From assembly GCA_902727915.1 (NCBI GenBank), contig CACVAU010000050.1, positions 10,837-16,123 on the forward strand: a stretch of DNA of 5,287 nt, written 5' to 3'. This document shows, piece by piece, positions 1 through 5,287 of this stretch (the first letter of the stretch is position 1; the number at the start of each line of letters is the position of its first letter). A model generated the notes under the pieces. It did no database searches and was not told where the DNA came from. It saw only the letters and a list, made by a program, of their open reading frames with translations. The DNA comes from an uncultured Sulfurovum sp. (GTDB lineage Bacteria; Campylobacterota; Campylobacteria; Campylobacterales; Sulfurovaceae). Made by a program: the position numbers and the translations under genes.

Positions 1-96
1 TGTTAAGAACCAAAATGGTTGGAAAAAACCATGTAAAACATTGATATTCTGGGCTTTGTAAATTTTCATTAATTTTGGAATGCCTATTTTATCTTG
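1..96 (+). promoter_or_regulatory. Probable CRISPR leader (partial), left flank
   Basis: This non-repeat sequence ends exactly where the first perfect repeat begins. It is about 28% GC with A and T runs, as expected of a leader, which carries the array promoter and guides new spacer insertion at the first repeat. The leader assignment is inferred from repeat orientation (ATTGAAC at the 5' end, ATTTAAAT at the 3' end) and from spacer pairs that share 5' ends but differ at 3' ends. No convincing promoter is visible: TTGATA at 41-46 is a fair -35 but has no good -10 at 16-18 bases, and TTGGAA at 19-24 with GATATT at 43-48 is weak. Clostridial I-B leaders are usually longer, so the promoter may lie outside the window. 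No cas gene end is recognisable here. If the array were read the other way, this would be the trailer. Confidence 0.6.
8..32 (+). other. Two mutually exclusive short hairpins in the leader
   Basis: AACCA at 8-12 can pair with TGGTT at 16-20 around a 3-base loop. The same TGGTT, extended to ATGGTT at 15-20, can instead pair with AACCAT at 27-32 around a 6-base loop (GGAAAA). The middle arm is shared, so only one hairpin forms at a time. Such inverted repeats could be protein-binding sites in a leader, but the stems are only 5-6 bp and may be chance. The pairing is read directly; any function is guesswork. Confidence 0.35.
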
Positions 97-126
97 ATTG
101 AACCTATACAGATGTTGTATTTAAAT
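97..126 (+). repeat. CRISPR repeat unit (first of 79 copies)
   Basis: The unit starts ATTGAACC and ends TGTATTTAAAT. ATACA (repeat bases 10-14) can pair with TGTAT (20-24) around a 5-base loop, a weak stem beside the expected Cas6 cut. The last 8 bases, ATTTAAAT, are a perfect palindrome. Copies start at 97,163,229,295,359,424,489,555,621,687,752,818,885,951,1017,1083,1149,1216,1283,1349,1415,1481,1546,1611,1677,1743,1809,1876,1943,2009,2074,2139,2205,2271,2337,2402,2467,2534,2600,2666,2732,2798,2862,2928,2994,3061,3127,3193,3257,3322,3388,3452,3518,3584,3650,3716,3782,3847,3912,3978,4044,4110,4176,4241,4306,4371,4437,4503,4568,4636,4701,4766,4832,4897,4962,5029,5095,5161 and 5227. Each copy is 30 bases, and each spacer is the gap between consecutive copies. 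Confidence 0.98.
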
Positions 127-162
127 AGGCTACAGCAAGGGCAGAAGGTGGAGACGATGCCC
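127..162 (+). other. Spacer 1, GC-rich, at the leader side
   Basis: This 36-base spacer has 22 G or C bases (61%), unlike the AT-rich spacers that follow. All three forward frames are open; frame 1 reads RLQQGQKVETMP. If the leader is on the left this is the newest spacer, so the last recorded invader may have been a higher-GC element. The source is not identifiable by eye. Confidence 0.85.
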
Positions 163-584
163 ATTGAACCTATACAGATGTTGTATTTAAATAGCGTTGT
201 GTATGTTTTTTATTAAAAATTTAAAAATATTGAACCTATACAGATGTTGTATTTAAATTTGATTAATGGAGAAGAAGAAAATGAACACAATAAAATTGAA
301 CCTATACAGATGTTGTATTTAAATAATCTTGTTAAAGCATTTTTATCCATGTAATTAGATTGAACCTATACAGATGTTGTATTTAAATATGTTTCCACTA
401 TTTACCACAACGAGTGTACCATGATTGAACCTATACAGATGTTGTATTTAAATGTTTGGGAATGTTTGCAGATACTTACACGGATATTATTGAACCTATA
501 CAGATGTTGTATTTAAATCTTTTATATGCTGGTTCAGGAAATTGATAGCCCTTAATTGAACCTATACAGATGTTGTATTTAAAT

Positions 585-620
585 TAGGACTTTTTACTTA
601 ATTCTTCTGCAGCAGAATTC
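585..620 (+). other. Spacer 8, contains an interrupted palindrome
   Basis: Bases 600-619 form a near-perfect 20-bp palindrome: AATTCT at 600-605 pairs with AGAATT at 614-619 around the core CTGCAG at 607-612, with one mismatch (606 against 613). On the minus strand the spacer reads NSAAEELSKKS, so the palindrome may simply reflect coding sequence. A guide from this spacer could fold on itself. Confidence 0.7.
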
Positions 621-716
621 ATTGAACCTATACAGATGTTGTATTTAAATGTAGCAAACATAATCCAAAATGAAGCTAAAGATAAAATTGAACCTATACA
701 GATGTTGTATTTAAAT

Positions 717-751
717 AGACCTAGGGCTACCAAAAGCCCTATCAAAACTAA
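717..751 (+). other. Spacer 10, contains a terminator-like stem
   Basis: TAGGGCT at 722-728 pairs perfectly with AGCCCTA at 735-741 around a 6-base loop (ACCAAA). The stem is GC-rich for this array and resembles an intrinsic terminator stem, so the protospacer may be a gene-end region. No T run follows, so the spacer should not itself terminate array transcription efficiently. Confidence 0.7.
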
Positions 752-847
752 ATTGAACCTATACAGATGTTGTATTTAAATAGCAAGACATTGAGGGGAT
801 GGATGAGTATGATTCATATTGAACCTATACAGATGTTGTATTTAAAT

Positions 848-884
848 TTAAAATCTAAAACTAGATTTAAATACAGTATTCTGT
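848..884 (+). other. Spacer 12, two hairpins and complement of the repeat end
   Basis: Two perfect 7-bp stems occur: AAATCTA 851-857 with TAGATTT 862-868, and AATACAG 870-876 with CTGTATT 881-887, the latter running 3 bases into the next repeat. ATTTAAATACA at 865-875 is also the exact complement of the last 11 bases of the repeat. No clear reading frame is seen, which suggests an intergenic protospacer. Confidence 0.75.
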
Positions 885-1245
885 ATTGAACCTATACAGA
901 TGTTGTATTTAAATGCTAGACAACCCGAAAGAGCCATGCAAGATTAGAGAATTGAACCTATACAGATGTTGTATTTAAATAACATTGTTTCTAAAGATGA
1001 AACAGCAAAAACTTATATTGAACCTATACAGATGTTGTATTTAAATCGATGAATTCTTGGGCGACAAGTATCGGAAGAAAGCATTGAACCTATACAGATG
1101 TTGTATTTAAATAAAGACATAAAAGGATTTGAAATGGCAACAATAATTATTGAACCTATACAGATGTTGTATTTAAATCAATACTTTTAGCAATGTTCAA
1201 ATACAACTGCTTAGAATTGAACCTATACAGATGTTGTATTTAAAT

Positions 1246-1282
1246 AGTTTTCGGGATGAGTACAGATACAAACGAAGCCACA
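1246..1282 (+). repeat. Spacer 18, same target as spacer 36 (2432-2466)
   Basis: The first 35 of its 37 bases are identical to the spacer at 2432-2466; this copy is 2 bases (CA) longer at the 3' end. Forward frame 2 reads VFGMSTDTNEAT. The neighbouring spacers of the two copies differ, so a copied block of array does not explain the pair. Confidence 0.95.
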
Positions 1283-1312
1283 ATTGAACCTATACAGATG
1301 TTGTATTTAAAT

Positions 1313-1348
1313 GCTGCACATCTGCTTAAATTGATAAGCGTTACTATT
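1313..1348 (+). other. Spacer 19, overlaps the target of spacer 22
   Basis: Its first 17 bases equal the last 17 bases of the spacer at 1511-1545, so the two protospacers overlap on the same strand with an 18-base offset. Joined, they read as one open frame, MKDIKLAAHLLKLISVTI. The joined sequence shows CTC immediately 5' of this spacer's protospacer, a candidate PAM. Confidence 0.9.
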
Positions 1349-1378
1349 ATTGAACCTATACAGATGTTGTATTTAAAT

Positions 1379-1414
1379 GAGAATAGAGGAGATTAAGCAC
1401 AATGACATTAACAG
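1379..1414 (+). other. Spacer 20, taken from a gene junction
   Basis: The spacer carries the end of one frame (ENRGD then stop TAA at 1394-1396), a Shine-Dalgarno-like AGAGGAG at 1385-1391, and an ATG at 1402-1404 starting MTLT. This is the layout of a tightly packed phage or plasmid operon. It belongs to the source of the spacer and is not a working gene here. Confidence 0.7.
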
Positions 1415-1510
1415 ATTGAACCTATACAGATGTTGTATTTAAATTATAGAAGTCCTGTTCCTTATTTCCATACTTGTAGCATTGAACCTATACAGATGTT
1501 GTATTTAAAT

Positions 1511-1545
1511 ATGAAAGATATTAAACTCGCTGCACATCTGCTTAA
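1511..1545 (+). other. Spacer 22, gene start overlapping spacer 19
   Basis: It begins with ATG and is open in that frame (MKDIKLAAHLL). Its last 17 bases are the first 17 bases of the spacer at 1313-1348. By the joined sequence, the target continues ATTGAT after this spacer, which by chance matches the first five bases of the repeat. Confidence 0.9.
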
Positions 1546-2038
1546 ATTGAACCTATACAGATGTTGTATTTAAATTTAGATGAAAAAACAACTGTATTAA
1601 AAAATAGAGTATTGAACCTATACAGATGTTGTATTTAAATACAAAAAGATGAAGTAATGTTTGTTGATCTTACTTTATTGAACCTATACAGATGTTGTAT
1701 TTAAATCCAATCCCATCATAGAATTTCTAAGATAATTTGTGGATTGAACCTATACAGATGTTGTATTTAAATAGCCCTCTTCCTGCGTTTTTGATATTGC
1801 TCATACCGATTGAACCTATACAGATGTTGTATTTAAATAATTTATATTCTTTGCCTTGGTTGTCTTTGATTGAGAATTGAACCTATACAGATGTTGTATT
1901 TAAATCTGAACAATATCTTGTATTCTTTACCGACTTCGTCATATTGAACCTATACAGATGTTGTATTTAAATACAGAGAAAACAGGGTATGTGGTAGAGA
2001 GAGTATTCATTGAACCTATACAGATGTTGTATTTAAAT

Positions 2039-2073
2039 CGGCTCAGTTCCTTGTTACGGGTGAGCCATAGTTT
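2039..2073 (+). other. Spacer 30, contains a long-loop stem
   Basis: GGCTCA at 2040-2045 pairs with TGAGCC at 2061-2066 across a 15-base loop. A mature guide could fold over much of its length. The source may be structured DNA or RNA, but a chance 6-bp match cannot be ruled out. Confidence 0.6.
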
Positions 2074-2431
2074 ATTGAACCTATACAGATGTTGTATTTA
2101 AATAGAACGTTACTCTTTAGAGAAGGAATTAGAAGAAGATTGAACCTATACAGATGTTGTATTTAAATGAAATTGGTTGGTGCGTCAGTTGATGGTATCG
2201 CTGGATTGAACCTATACAGATGTTGTATTTAAATGTCAAAGGAGTTAGTACAGCCTTAACTTCTCCACCAATTGAACCTATACAGATGTTGTATTTAAAT
2301 TGTATTGCCCATGCTGACTATTTCCAAGTCTAAATCATTGAACCTATACAGATGTTGTATTTAAATATTTTCGCTTATCATATGTTAGCCATGTTGGCAT
2401 TATTGAACCTATACAGATGTTGTATTTAAAT

Positions 2432-2466
2432 AGTTTTCGGGATGAGTACAGATACAAACGAAGCCA
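2432..2466 (+). repeat. Spacer 36, same target as spacer 18 (1246-1282)
   Basis: All 35 bases match the first 35 bases of the spacer at 1246. The 5' ends coincide and the 3' ends differ by two bases, as expected if a PAM fixes the 5' end and trimming of the far end is loose. With the leader on the left this is the older copy. Confidence 0.95.
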
Positions 2467-2827
2467 ATTGAACCTATACAGATGTTGTATTTAAATATGG
2501 CGTAGACATTATGTTCGTGAAAACAAAAATAATATTGAACCTATACAGATGTTGTATTTAAATAGCAATGGAAGCCCATGATGGCGAGAAAGTGATTTAA
2601 TTGAACCTATACAGATGTTGTATTTAAATAGTATAATTAATAACGAATAGGTACTGTGAGAAACAATTGAACCTATACAGATGTTGTATTTAAATTAAGA
2701 ATCAAATAGGGGTTGACAAAGCCAATTATATATTGAACCTATACAGATGTTGTATTTAAATTGAAGTGTTAAAGCCCCATGACCTTTGAAATACACCATT
2801 GAACCTATACAGATGTTGTATTTAAAT

Positions 2828-2861
2828 GGTGTTGCTCTAGGGCTGGACGAAAGCACTTTAG
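2828..2861 (+). repeat. Spacer 42, allelic to spacer 67 (4467-4502)
   Basis: This 34-base spacer starts at the same base of the same gene as the spacer at 4467 and differs from it at three positions, all transitions. Frame 1 reads GVALGLDESTL. Relative to the other copy there is one D/N change (GAC against AAT) and one silent serine change (AGC against AGT), as expected of two related phage or plasmid alleles. Confidence 0.9.
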
Positions 2862-3481
2862 ATTGAACCTATACAGATGTTGTATTTAAATAATCAGATA
2901 AAGCAGATAGTAACCTATCTCAATTTAATTGAACCTATACAGATGTTGTATTTAAATTCCGTAAAGCTAATATCTTTTGTCTTAAGTGATATTATTGAAC
3001 CTATACAGATGTTGTATTTAAATAGAAGAAATAGAAACTCTCGGGTTTAGCTCGGTTACAATTGAACCTATACAGATGTTGTATTTAAATGATGAAGCTC
3101 GACGCACAAAGACAAGTTAGTGAGAAATTGAACCTATACAGATGTTGTATTTAAATAAACAAGACCAACTGCCAAAACCAAAAGAAAAGAAAATTGAACC
3201 TATACAGATGTTGTATTTAAATAGTTCGCGAAAATTGTATTAACGGCAATAGTTAGATTGAACCTATACAGATGTTGTATTTAAATTTAAAAAAGTTTCA
3301 AATCGCCTTTCACTTTGTGGTATTGAACCTATACAGATGTTGTATTTAAATATTAGAAATAGATAAAGAATTGTTTGGTAATGTAGAATTGAACCTATAC
3401 AGATGTTGTATTTAAATATGTTTAAATTAAAATAGATGATTTTTTTACTAAATTGAACCTATACAGATGTTGTATTTAAAT

Positions 3482-3517
3482 TGCAAATCAAAGATGATAG
3501 ATATTTCATTGATTTTT
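3482..3517 (+). repeat. Spacer 52, exact duplicate of spacer 54
   Basis: This 36-base spacer recurs exactly at 3614-3649, with one different spacer (3548-3583) between the copies. Frame 3 reads QIKDDRYFIDF after a partial codon. The A-B-A order is not the simple product of one tandem duplication. Confidence 0.95.
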
Positions 3518-3613
3518 ATTGAACCTATACAGATGTTGTATTTAAATAAAAGATTGGTTGAATATAGTTGAGACACTTCCAAAATTGAACCTATACAGAT
3601 GTTGTATTTAAAT

Positions 3614-3649
3614 TGCAAATCAAAGATGATAGATATTTCATTGATTTTT
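3614..3649 (+). repeat. Spacer 54, exact duplicate of spacer 52
   Basis: It is identical in sequence and length to the spacer at 3482-3517. It could be a re-acquisition of the same protospacer or the remainder of a larger duplication that later lost one unit. Confidence 0.95.
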
Positions 3650-3941
3650 ATTGAACCTATACAGATGTTGTATTTAAATTTGGATACTACACTAAATAGA
3701 CTAAACAGTGAAATGATTGAACCTATACAGATGTTGTATTTAAATGAGCTTACAAGTTCTTTGGAGATAAATATCCACATGATTGAACCTATACAGATGT
3801 TGTATTTAAATCGAGACTGCTGAGGTTTTCTTTGACGAAGAAGAAGATTGAACCTATACAGATGTTGTATTTAAATTCGAATGGGGTAGCTGTAATATTT
3901 AGTTTTGGAACATTGAACCTATACAGATGTTGTATTTAAAT

Positions 3942-4043
3942 TGAAGTAGAAAAGATTTTGCGTGATGCTAAAAAGATATTGAACCTATACAGATGTTGTA
4001 TTTAAATTGAAGTAGAAAAGATTTTGCGTGATGCTAAAAAGAT
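3942..4043 (+). repeat. Spacers 59 and 60, exact tandem duplicate
   Basis: The spacers at 3942-3977 and 4008-4043 are identical (36 bases) and separated by one repeat, giving a perfect 66-base tandem duplication. Frame 3 reads EVEKILRDAKK after a partial codon. Slippage or unequal recombination between repeats is the simplest cause. Confidence 0.95.
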
Positions 4044-4335
4044 ATTGAACCTATACAGATGTTGTATTTAAATTGTTGTCTTCTTGTACAATATTTGTAG
4101 AAGAAGTAGATTGAACCTATACAGATGTTGTATTTAAATAACCCCACAAGACAATTAAAATTTGGGTTAGCAATGATTGAACCTATACAGATGTTGTATT
4201 TAAATATGCCAAGAGATTTTGATAGATGAATTTACGGAGAATTGAACCTATACAGATGTTGTATTTAAATTTTTTAAACCAACCCTTAACAGTATCAAGT
4301 GTAGAATTGAACCTATACAGATGTTGTATTTAAAT

Positions 4336-4370
4336 GGAATTGTAGCCAAAGACACAAATATGGTAGCAAT
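4336..4370 (+). repeat. Spacer 65, shares its 5' end with spacer 70
   Basis: It begins GGAATTGTAGC, the same 11 bases that begin the spacer at 4666-4700, then diverges with scattered matches. Frame 1 gives GIVAKDTNMVA here and GIVATNKKLDE there. Both may derive from diverged copies of one gene or from related repeat motifs in one protein. Confidence 0.6.
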
Positions 4371-4400
4371 ATTGAACCTATACAGATGTTGTATTTAAAT

Positions 4401-4436
4401 TAAAATAAATGGAGTTGTAAAGTTTTACACGAGTTC
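4401..4436 (+). other. Spacer 66, contains a palindrome
   Basis: TGTAAA at 4416-4421 and TTTACA at 4424-4429 are a perfect inverted repeat with a 2-base centre (GT). This looks like an operator half-site pair, but the spacer is also open in frame 3 (KINGVVKFYTS after a partial codon), so chance within coding DNA is likely. Confidence 0.6.
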
Positions 4437-4466
4437 ATTGAACCTATACAGATGTTGTATTTAAAT

Positions 4467-4502
4467 GGTGTTGCTCTAGGGCTGAATGAAAGTACTTTAG
4501 AA
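4467..4502 (+). repeat. Spacer 67, allelic to spacer 42 (2828-2861)
   Basis: It starts at the same base as the spacer at 2828 and is two bases longer at the 3' end (36 against 34). Frame 1 reads GVALGLNESTLE. Three transitions separate the pair; two are third-codon-position changes. Confidence 0.9.
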
Positions 4503-4597
4503 ATTGAACCTATACAGATGTTGTATTTAAATGAAAAAACTTTTCTAAAAACAATGGTTTTGATTTTATTGAACCTATACAGATGTTGTATTTAAAT

Positions 4598-4635
4598 CAA
4601 GGTTACTGGTTATTAAGGGATAGAATCTATAACAC
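4598..4635 (+). other. Spacer 69, longest spacer (38 bases)
   Basis: This is the only 38-base spacer. It is open in frame 1 (QGYWLLRDRIYN). It is two bases above the modal length and marks the upper limit of spacer sizing in this array. Confidence 0.85.
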
Positions 4636-4665
4636 ATTGAACCTATACAGATGTTGTATTTAAAT

Positions 4666-4700
4666 GGAATTGTAGCTACCAATAAAAAGCTTGATGAAAC
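4666..4700 (+). repeat. Spacer 70, shares its 5' end with spacer 65
   Basis: It begins with the same 11 bases as the spacer at 4336-4370 and then diverges. Frame 1 reads GIVATNKKLDE. A shared start in diverged sequences fits sampling next to a conserved PAM, but 11 bases alone is modest evidence. Confidence 0.6.
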
Positions 4701-4730
4701 ATTGAACCTATACAGATGTTGTATTTAAAT

Positions 4731-4765
4731 CCTTTTTAGTTACAAAAAAAGGACTTTCAAAATGA
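4731..4765 (+). other. Spacer 71, stem plus possible gene start
   Basis: CCTTTTT at 4731-4737 pairs with AAAAAGG at 4746-4752 around an 8-base loop. AAGGA at 4749-4753 sits 8 bases before an ATG at 4762-4764, so the protospacer may be a translation start region. Both are properties of the captured target and need not function here. Confidence 0.5.
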
Positions 4766-5256
4766 ATTGAACCTATACAGATGTTGTATTTAAATCAAAA
4801 AAAAGATGAGGTTTTACCAGTAAAAGAGGAAATTGAACCTATACAGATGTTGTATTTAAATAAAGCTGGTAACAATACTGCTTTATTCTTCATCTTATTG
4901 AACCTATACAGATGTTGTATTTAAATACGCGTGGGGTAGGCTCAAGTAGCATTCATGTGCAATTGAACCTATACAGATGTTGTATTTAAATTTACTTTAC
5001 CCCAAACTTACTGGCATCATATCCAGCAATTGAACCTATACAGATGTTGTATTTAAATTTGGGGGATAGATACAGACCTAACACTTAAAGAATAATTGAA
5101 CCTATACAGATGTTGTATTTAAATAAAGGTGGTAAATTAGCATTGTCGGAACAGGAAGAGATTGAACCTATACAGATGTTGTATTTAAATCTATTTCTAG
5201 CCTTTGGAACAACAGAAGCCAATAATATTGAACCTATACAGATGTTGTATTTAAAT

Positions 5257-5287
5257 TCTGTTAATAACCTATTAACACAACTGTTAA
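5257..5287. other. Right flank: trailer or truncated 79th spacer
   Basis: These 31 bases follow the last perfect repeat. TGTTAATA at 5259-5266 and TATTAACA at 5270-5277 form a perfect 8-bp inverted repeat with the loop ACC, and TGTTAA occurs again at 5282-5287. Frame 1 is open (SVNNLLTQLL), as in most spacers. The shortest spacer is 34 bases, so 31 bases cannot show whether another repeat follows. The preceding repeat is not degenerate, which hints that the array may continue. Confidence 0.6.

Larger units (their letters stand above)
97..5256 (+). CRISPR. CRISPR array, 79 repeats and 78 spacers, type I-B-like
   Basis: A 30-base repeat recurs 79 times, separated by 78 spacers of 34-38 bases (mode 36). 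All copies, including the first and last, look identical by eye. The array encodes a precursor RNA that a Cas6-type nuclease would cut into guides against phages and plasmids. By analogy with type I-B, cleavage 8 bases before the repeat end would leave the 5' handle AUUUAAAU. Repeat length, spacer length and the ATTGAAC...ATTTAAAT ends resemble clostridial type I-B arrays; this rests on recalled family knowledge and no cas gene is present to confirm it. Left-to-right direction is supported by the repeat ends and by spacer pairs with fixed 5' and variable 3' ends (1246/2432, 2828/4467). Most spacers contain open, protein-like frames, as expected of phage or plasmid coding DNA. Array certainty is essentially complete; subtype certainty is moderate. 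Confidence 0.99.

Noticed and set aside
2..61. Open frame VKNQNGWKKPCKTLIFWAL ending in TAA at 59-61, possibly the tail of an upstream gene
   Set aside because: Only 19 codons are visible, the composition is leader-like, and I do not recognise it as the end of a cas gene.
41..69. Promoter with -35 TTGATA at 41-46
   Set aside because: At 17 bases spacing the -10 would be TTTCAT, a poor match; no other pairing in the flank is convincing.
97..104. tRNA T-loop-like GGTTCAAT on the minus strand of the repeat
   Set aside because: No acceptor or anticodon stem surrounds it, and it simply recurs with each repeat.
722..741. Intrinsic terminator inside spacer 10
   Set aside because: The stem is good but no T run follows, so termination of array transcription is unlikely.
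1839..1942. Adjacent spacers 27 and 28 both encode a D-x-x-G-K-E-Y-K-like peptide on the minus strand (DNQGKEYK and DEVGKEYKILF)
   Set aside because: The match is short, lies at different offsets in the two spacers and uses common residues, so it may be chance; kept only as a note.
2713..2733. Perfect -35 box TTGACA with a TATATT downstream inside spacer 40
   Set aside because: The gap is only 9 bases, too short for a sigma-70 type promoter, and the sequence is captured target DNA.
3448..3780. 110-codon minus-strand open frame with the peptide FKYNICIGSI recurring
   Set aside because: It is the repeat read in frame. A 30-base repeat plus a 36-base spacer is 66 bases, a multiple of three, so the frame stays open across several units. 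It has no ribosome binding site and lies wholly inside the array.
3599..3823. 74-codon plus-strand open frame with EPIQMLYLN recurring
   Set aside because: It is the same artefact on the other strand: its ATG is inside a repeat and the peptide repeats with the array unit.
97..5256. Minisatellite, plasmid iterons or a repetitive protein gene
   Set aside because: The 30-base units are identical while the 34-38-base intervals are almost all unique. That is the CRISPR pattern.

Overview
The whole window is one long CRISPR array with short flanks. It holds no complete protein gene, no RNA gene and no cas gene. From 97 to 5256 I count 79 copies of a 30-base direct repeat and 78 spacers of 34-38 bases (4 of 34, 20 of 35, 45 of 36, 8 of 37, 1 of 38). 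I saw no base change in any repeat copy. The repeat begins ATTGAACC and ends GTATTTAAAT. That layout and length resemble the type I-B repeats I recall from clostridia, which begin GTTGAAC and end ATTTAAAT. With the AT-rich spacers and flanks, this suggests a low-GC Firmicute, probably of class Clostridia. Genus cannot be told, and the subtype is unproven because no cas gene is present.

Layout: bases 1-96 are AT-rich non-repeat DNA (about 28% GC) with two mutually exclusive small hairpins; this is the likely leader. Bases 97-5256 are the array, read left to right. Bases 5257-5287 are 31 bases after the last repeat. They contain a perfect 8-bp inverted repeat, but they are shorter than any spacer in the array, so they could be a cut-off 79th spacer rather than the array's true end.

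The information lies in the spacers. Two pairs hit the same protospacer start but end at different 3' points (1246/2432 and 2828/4467). A third pair (4336/4666) shares only its first 11 bases. One pair overlaps by 17 bases and rebuilds an 18-codon gene start, which also exposes a candidate PAM (CTC). Two spacers are exact duplicates (3482/3614 and the tandem 3942/4008). The shared 5' ends with variable 3' ends support left-to-right polarity without relying on the leader. Most spacers read as open protein-like frames on the + strand, so the guides would match the sense strand of their targets; this fits DNA targeting better than RNA targeting.

I see no sign of an undescribed system. The points worth following up are target re-sampling, the PAM clue, the guide strand bias, one spacer that can pair with the repeat handle, and the unresolved right end.
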